Shown: positions 6,074 to 7,106 of the stretch, in pieces
Layout of the letters: the number at the start of each line of letters is the position of its first letter
Position numbering within the stretch: the first letter of the stretch is position 1
From: an uncultured Nitrospina sp.
GTDB taxonomy: Bacteria > Nitrospinota > Nitrospinia > Nitrospinales > VA-1
Direction of reading: 5' to 3'
NCBI GenBank assembly: GCA_950072225.1
Contig: CATMOP010000101.1
Span: forward strand, 1 to 7,106
Length of the DNA stretch: 7,106 nt
Notes under the pieces: generated by a model
Told to the model about the DNA's origin: nothing
The model's input: only the letters and a program-made list of their open reading frames with translations
The model's database searches: none
Position numbers and translations under genes: made by a program

Positions 6074-6609
6074 GTCGTCGTCGATAAAACCGGTAAACCA
6101 ATGGTGGTTCGGCTAATAATGGAAACACCCCTTTCGGGATAGGTATGAACAGTATAAAAGGTGTTGGTGTCGGAGTTCAACGCCAAACCGGTAAAAGGCG
6201 CTGGTGTCCCGGGAGATCCCGGTTCGCCGGCGAACTCATGAGCCAACACATCCCCCGGAGAAATCCCGCCCAAAGAATTTAAAAATTCGTCCATGGTGTC
6301 ATAAAGCCGGGAGACTTGTTCGACATTGACCCGGTATACCAGATTGCCGGATCGATATTCCCGGTCATGAACCGCGCCCGATTGCAAACACACCCTTTCC
6401 AATGCTTGCTCGGGCAATTCTTGGTCGAAGCAGGTAATGAATTCGGTAAGACAGTCTTTTCCATGGCGGCTGATCACCCGGTGGCTTTTCCCGATGATGC
6501 TGACCTCAAGTGCTACTCCATTTTCGAGAACCCAATGTGCGCTTTGGAAAACCCGCACACGGTAATCGGGCACCTTCTCATACAGGCTGAAATAAATCGG
6601 CTCAATCAT
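6070..6609 (-). CDS. DUF2617-like protein
   Basis: I choose the ATG at 6609-6607, giving 179 residues beginning MIEPIYFSLYEKVPDYRV. There is no signal peptide or membrane helix. The N-terminal half reads as beta strands (VLENGVALEVSIIGKSHRV), followed by HGKDCLTEFITCF and an acidic ELPEQALERV helix. The C-terminal half has a helix (QVSRLYDTMDEFLNSL), AHEF at 123-126, and a final strand pair around FTGLALNSDT and TVHTYPERGVSIISRT. The closing WHxYP-like segment (VHTYPE at 154-159) plus S/T-R-T is what I remember of DUF2617, a family of unknown function found beside PspA, DUF4178 and DUF350 genes in Actinobacteria. The reading frame is open further upstream to a GTG at 6738, and a TTG at 6678 has a GAGG six nucleotides away, but that extension overlaps the likely promoter region. 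It is the first gene of the minus operon and overlaps the J-domain start by 4 nt. Confidence 0.65.
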   Translation of the reverse strand: MIEPIYFSLYEKVPDYRVRVFQSAHWVLENGVALEVSIIGKSHRVISRHGKDCLTEFITCFDQELPEQALERVCLQSGAVHDREYRSGNLVYRVNVEQVSRLYDTMDEFLNSLGGISPGDVLAHEFAGEPGSPGTPAPFTGLALNSDTNTFYTVHTYPERGVSIISRTTIGLPVLSTTT

Positions 6610-6664
6610 AGTTTGGAGACTGTTTTTGCAATACTTTGGTGGGTCGTCCGTTTCGGATAATAGA

Positions 6665-6693
6665 AGCCTAGCGGTCAATAAACCCTCTGTCAA
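6665..6693 (-). promoter_or_regulatory. Candidate promoter of the PspA operon
   Basis: On the minus strand TTGACA lies at 6693-6688 (perfect -35), and 17 nt further is TAGGCT (6670-6665, 3 of 6 matches). A better -10-like TATTAT at 6662-6657 is at the wrong distance from that -35. An eight-T run lies just upstream of the -35 at 6704-6697, a possible A/T-tract contact for RNA polymerase. A start near 6658 would leave a leader of about 49 nt. A weak -10 suggests activator dependence. No sigma-54 pattern (GG-N10-GC) was found here. Confidence 0.3.
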
Positions 6694-6722
6694 CACAAAA
6701 AAAACAAGCGCAAAGGAAGGAG

Positions 6723-6767
6723 GTTGTATGGGGTCCACAACGGTCTTAATTAACGTTGTATTGGGTC
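6723..6767 (+). repeat. Imperfect 13-bp direct repeat 32 nt apart upstream of the PspA operon
   Basis: GTTGTATGGGGTC (6723-6735) and GTTGTATTGGGTC (6755-6767) match at 12 of 13 positions. The 32-nt centre-to-centre spacing is about three turns of the helix, so a dimeric regulator bound to both would face the same side. They lie 30 to 74 bp upstream of the candidate -35 of the minus operon, a usual place for activator sites. The second copy also forms a 6-bp inverted repeat with ACAACG at 6737-6742 (CGTTGT at 6754-6759). It could be chance, and it overlaps a possible small ORF. Confidence 0.35.
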
Positions 6768-6814
6768 GCCCAGTAGTTGCTGGTTTGGTTCATTTATACA
6801 ATTTCAGTACTTGA
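6728..6814 (+). CDS. Possible 28-residue hydrophobic small ORF with strong ribosome binding site
   Basis: An ATG at 6728 is preceded by GGAAGGAGG (6716-6724, purine-rich) with only 3 to 4 nt between, a strong but rather close Shine-Dalgarno site. The ORF runs 28 codons to a TGA at 6812-6814 and encodes a mostly hydrophobic peptide (around TTVLINVVLGRPVVAGLVHL). It could be a small membrane protein transcribed away from the PspA operon, or a leader peptide. Its region also carries a direct repeat that could equally be a binding site. No homologue is recognised, and a purine-rich stretch with an ATG can arise by chance, so confidence is low. Confidence 0.22.
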   Translation: MGSTTVLINVVLGRPVVAGLVHLYNFST

Positions 6815-6821
6815 CGGTGCC

Positions 6822-6854
6822 AGAGGCTATTCGGTCCATCAATGCAAAGCCTCT
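6822..6854. repeat. 7-bp inverted repeat between fragment gene and PspA operon
   Basis: AGAGGCT (6822-6828) pairs with AGCCTCT (6848-6854) around a 19-nt loop. On the minus strand it lies about 9 nt after the stop of the truncated gene at 6864, where a terminator would be expected, but no T-run follows the stem and the loop is long. It may be a weak hairpin or chance. Confidence 0.25.
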
Positions 6855-6863
6855 AACAGTTCT

Positions 6864-7028
6864 TCACTTAGCATCTATTGAGAGTTTCAGGATGTCAAAA
6901 AAGCCATTTAAGCCTTCTTCTTTGGCCTGTTGAGCAATTTGTGCTAAGGGTTCTTTGTTTCTAATGGCTCTTTCTGTTTTGGATGAGTCACCCAGTTTGT
7001 CAGCCATACCAGATAACAGTTTGTCCAA
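6864..7028 (-). pseudogene. 3' fragment of an unrecognised gene cut by an insertion sequence
   Basis: From TTG at 7028 to a TGA at 6866-6864 there are 54 codons that read like real protein, with helices such as SSKTERAIRNKEPLAQIAQQ and AKEEGLNGFFDILKL and an amphipathic pattern. The frame has no good start codon with a ribosome binding site inside this stretch; the internal ATG (at LSGMADK) lacks one. The frame continues rightward into the IS-like end without a sensible protein sequence, so the gene was probably truncated when the IS inserted at 7029/7030. The fragment is visibly more A/T-rich in codon use than the PspA operon. I do not recognise the family. A small complete gene beginning at the internal ATG cannot be fully excluded. 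Confidence 0.55.
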
Positions 7029-7029
7029 G

Positions 7030-7106
7030 TGACCCGACCCCCGAAAAGTAGTCCAAATGTTAAACTCATAAAAACCATTTGGTAAGGGGGATATTATGGC
7101 GAGGAA
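7030..7106 (+). mobile_element. Left end of an IS3-family-like insertion sequence (truncated by window)
   Basis: The sequence from 7030 begins TGACCCGACCCCCGAAAA and continues GTAGTCCA, which has the TG start and the ACCCCC-AAAAGT-GTCC pattern of IS3-family (IS150/IS51-like) terminal inverted repeats. A short leader follows, then an ATG at 7096 with a strong ribosome binding site. The neighbouring gene fragment ends exactly at 7029, which fits insertion into it. The target duplication cannot be checked because the right end is outside the window. Confidence 0.65.
7096..7106 (+). CDS. Start of a probable IS3-family OrfA transposase (11 nt visible)
   Basis: ATG GCG AGG AA encodes M-A-R and the first bases of K or N, the typical beginning of IS3-family OrfA proteins (MARK...). 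AGGGGG at 7085-7090 lies 5 nt before the ATG. Identification rests mainly on the IS-like end just upstream; only three complete codons are in the window. Confidence 0.5.

Noticed and set aside
6610..6720. Sigma-54 promoter before the PspA operon, as for classical psp operons
   Set aside because: A TTGCA occurs near 6630, but there is no GG ten nucleotides before its GC, so the -24/-12 pattern is absent.
6610..6738. N-terminal extension of the DUF2617-like protein to a GTG at 6738
   Set aside because: The extra residues do not look like part of the domain, the stretch contains a good -35 hexamer and an A/T run, and the protein reads naturally from the ATG at 6609. A shorter extension from a TTG at 6678 remains possible.
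6822..6854. Rho-independent terminator after the truncated gene
   Set aside because: The stem is only 7 bp, the loop is 19 nt and no T-run follows on either strand; kept only as a weak inverted repeat.

Overview
The window looks like a chromosomal segment of a Gram-negative bacterium with moderate GC content. A lipoprotein-type signal, PspA and two-gene overlaps of the ATGA type are all present. A Nitrospinota- or deltaproteobacteria-like source would fit the protein flavour, but the sequence alone cannot settle the taxon and I hold this weakly. Almost all of the DNA is coding. No rRNA, tRNA or CRISPR array is visible.

Layout. At the left edge, on the minus strand, is the N-terminal 210 residues of a two-TM potassium channel with a cytoplasmic RCK/TrkA-N-like domain (1-630, truncated by the window). 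A 179-nt divergent promoter region (631-809) separates it from a plus-strand operon of three genes: a putative lipoprotein with a basic, aromatic-rich tail (810-1547), a duplicated DUF350 membrane protein (1544-2395), and a membrane-anchored spermidine synthase-like protein (2426-4003). Converging on this from the right is a tightly packed minus-strand operon, read from right to left: DUF2617-like protein (6609-6070), short J-domain protein (6073-5696), YbjN/CesT-like small protein (5709-5317), PspA/IM30 (5286-4576) and DUF4178 protein (4573-4031). The two operons end 27 nt apart. Right of the minus operon lie its upstream region, with a 12/13-bp direct repeat 32 nt apart and a possible 28-codon small ORF, then a truncated gene fragment (6864-7028), and the left end of an IS3-like insertion sequence starting at 7030.

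How the genes may work together. PspA, DUF350, a small YjfI/YbjN-like protein and a lipoprotein recall the E. coli yjfIJKLMC cluster (YjfJ is PspA-like, YjfL is DUF350, YjfM is a lipoprotein, YjfC is related to glutathionylspermidine synthase). From memory, combinations of PspA, DUF4178, DUF350, DUF2617 and a spermidine synthase-like protein also recur in Actinobacteria. The working picture, which is inference, is an envelope-stress module: peripheral membrane PspA with helper proteins (J-domain, YbjN-like, DUF4178), integral membrane DUF350, a membrane-bound aminopropyltransferase-like enzyme, a surface lipoprotein and a potassium channel. The chemistry and the trigger are unknown.
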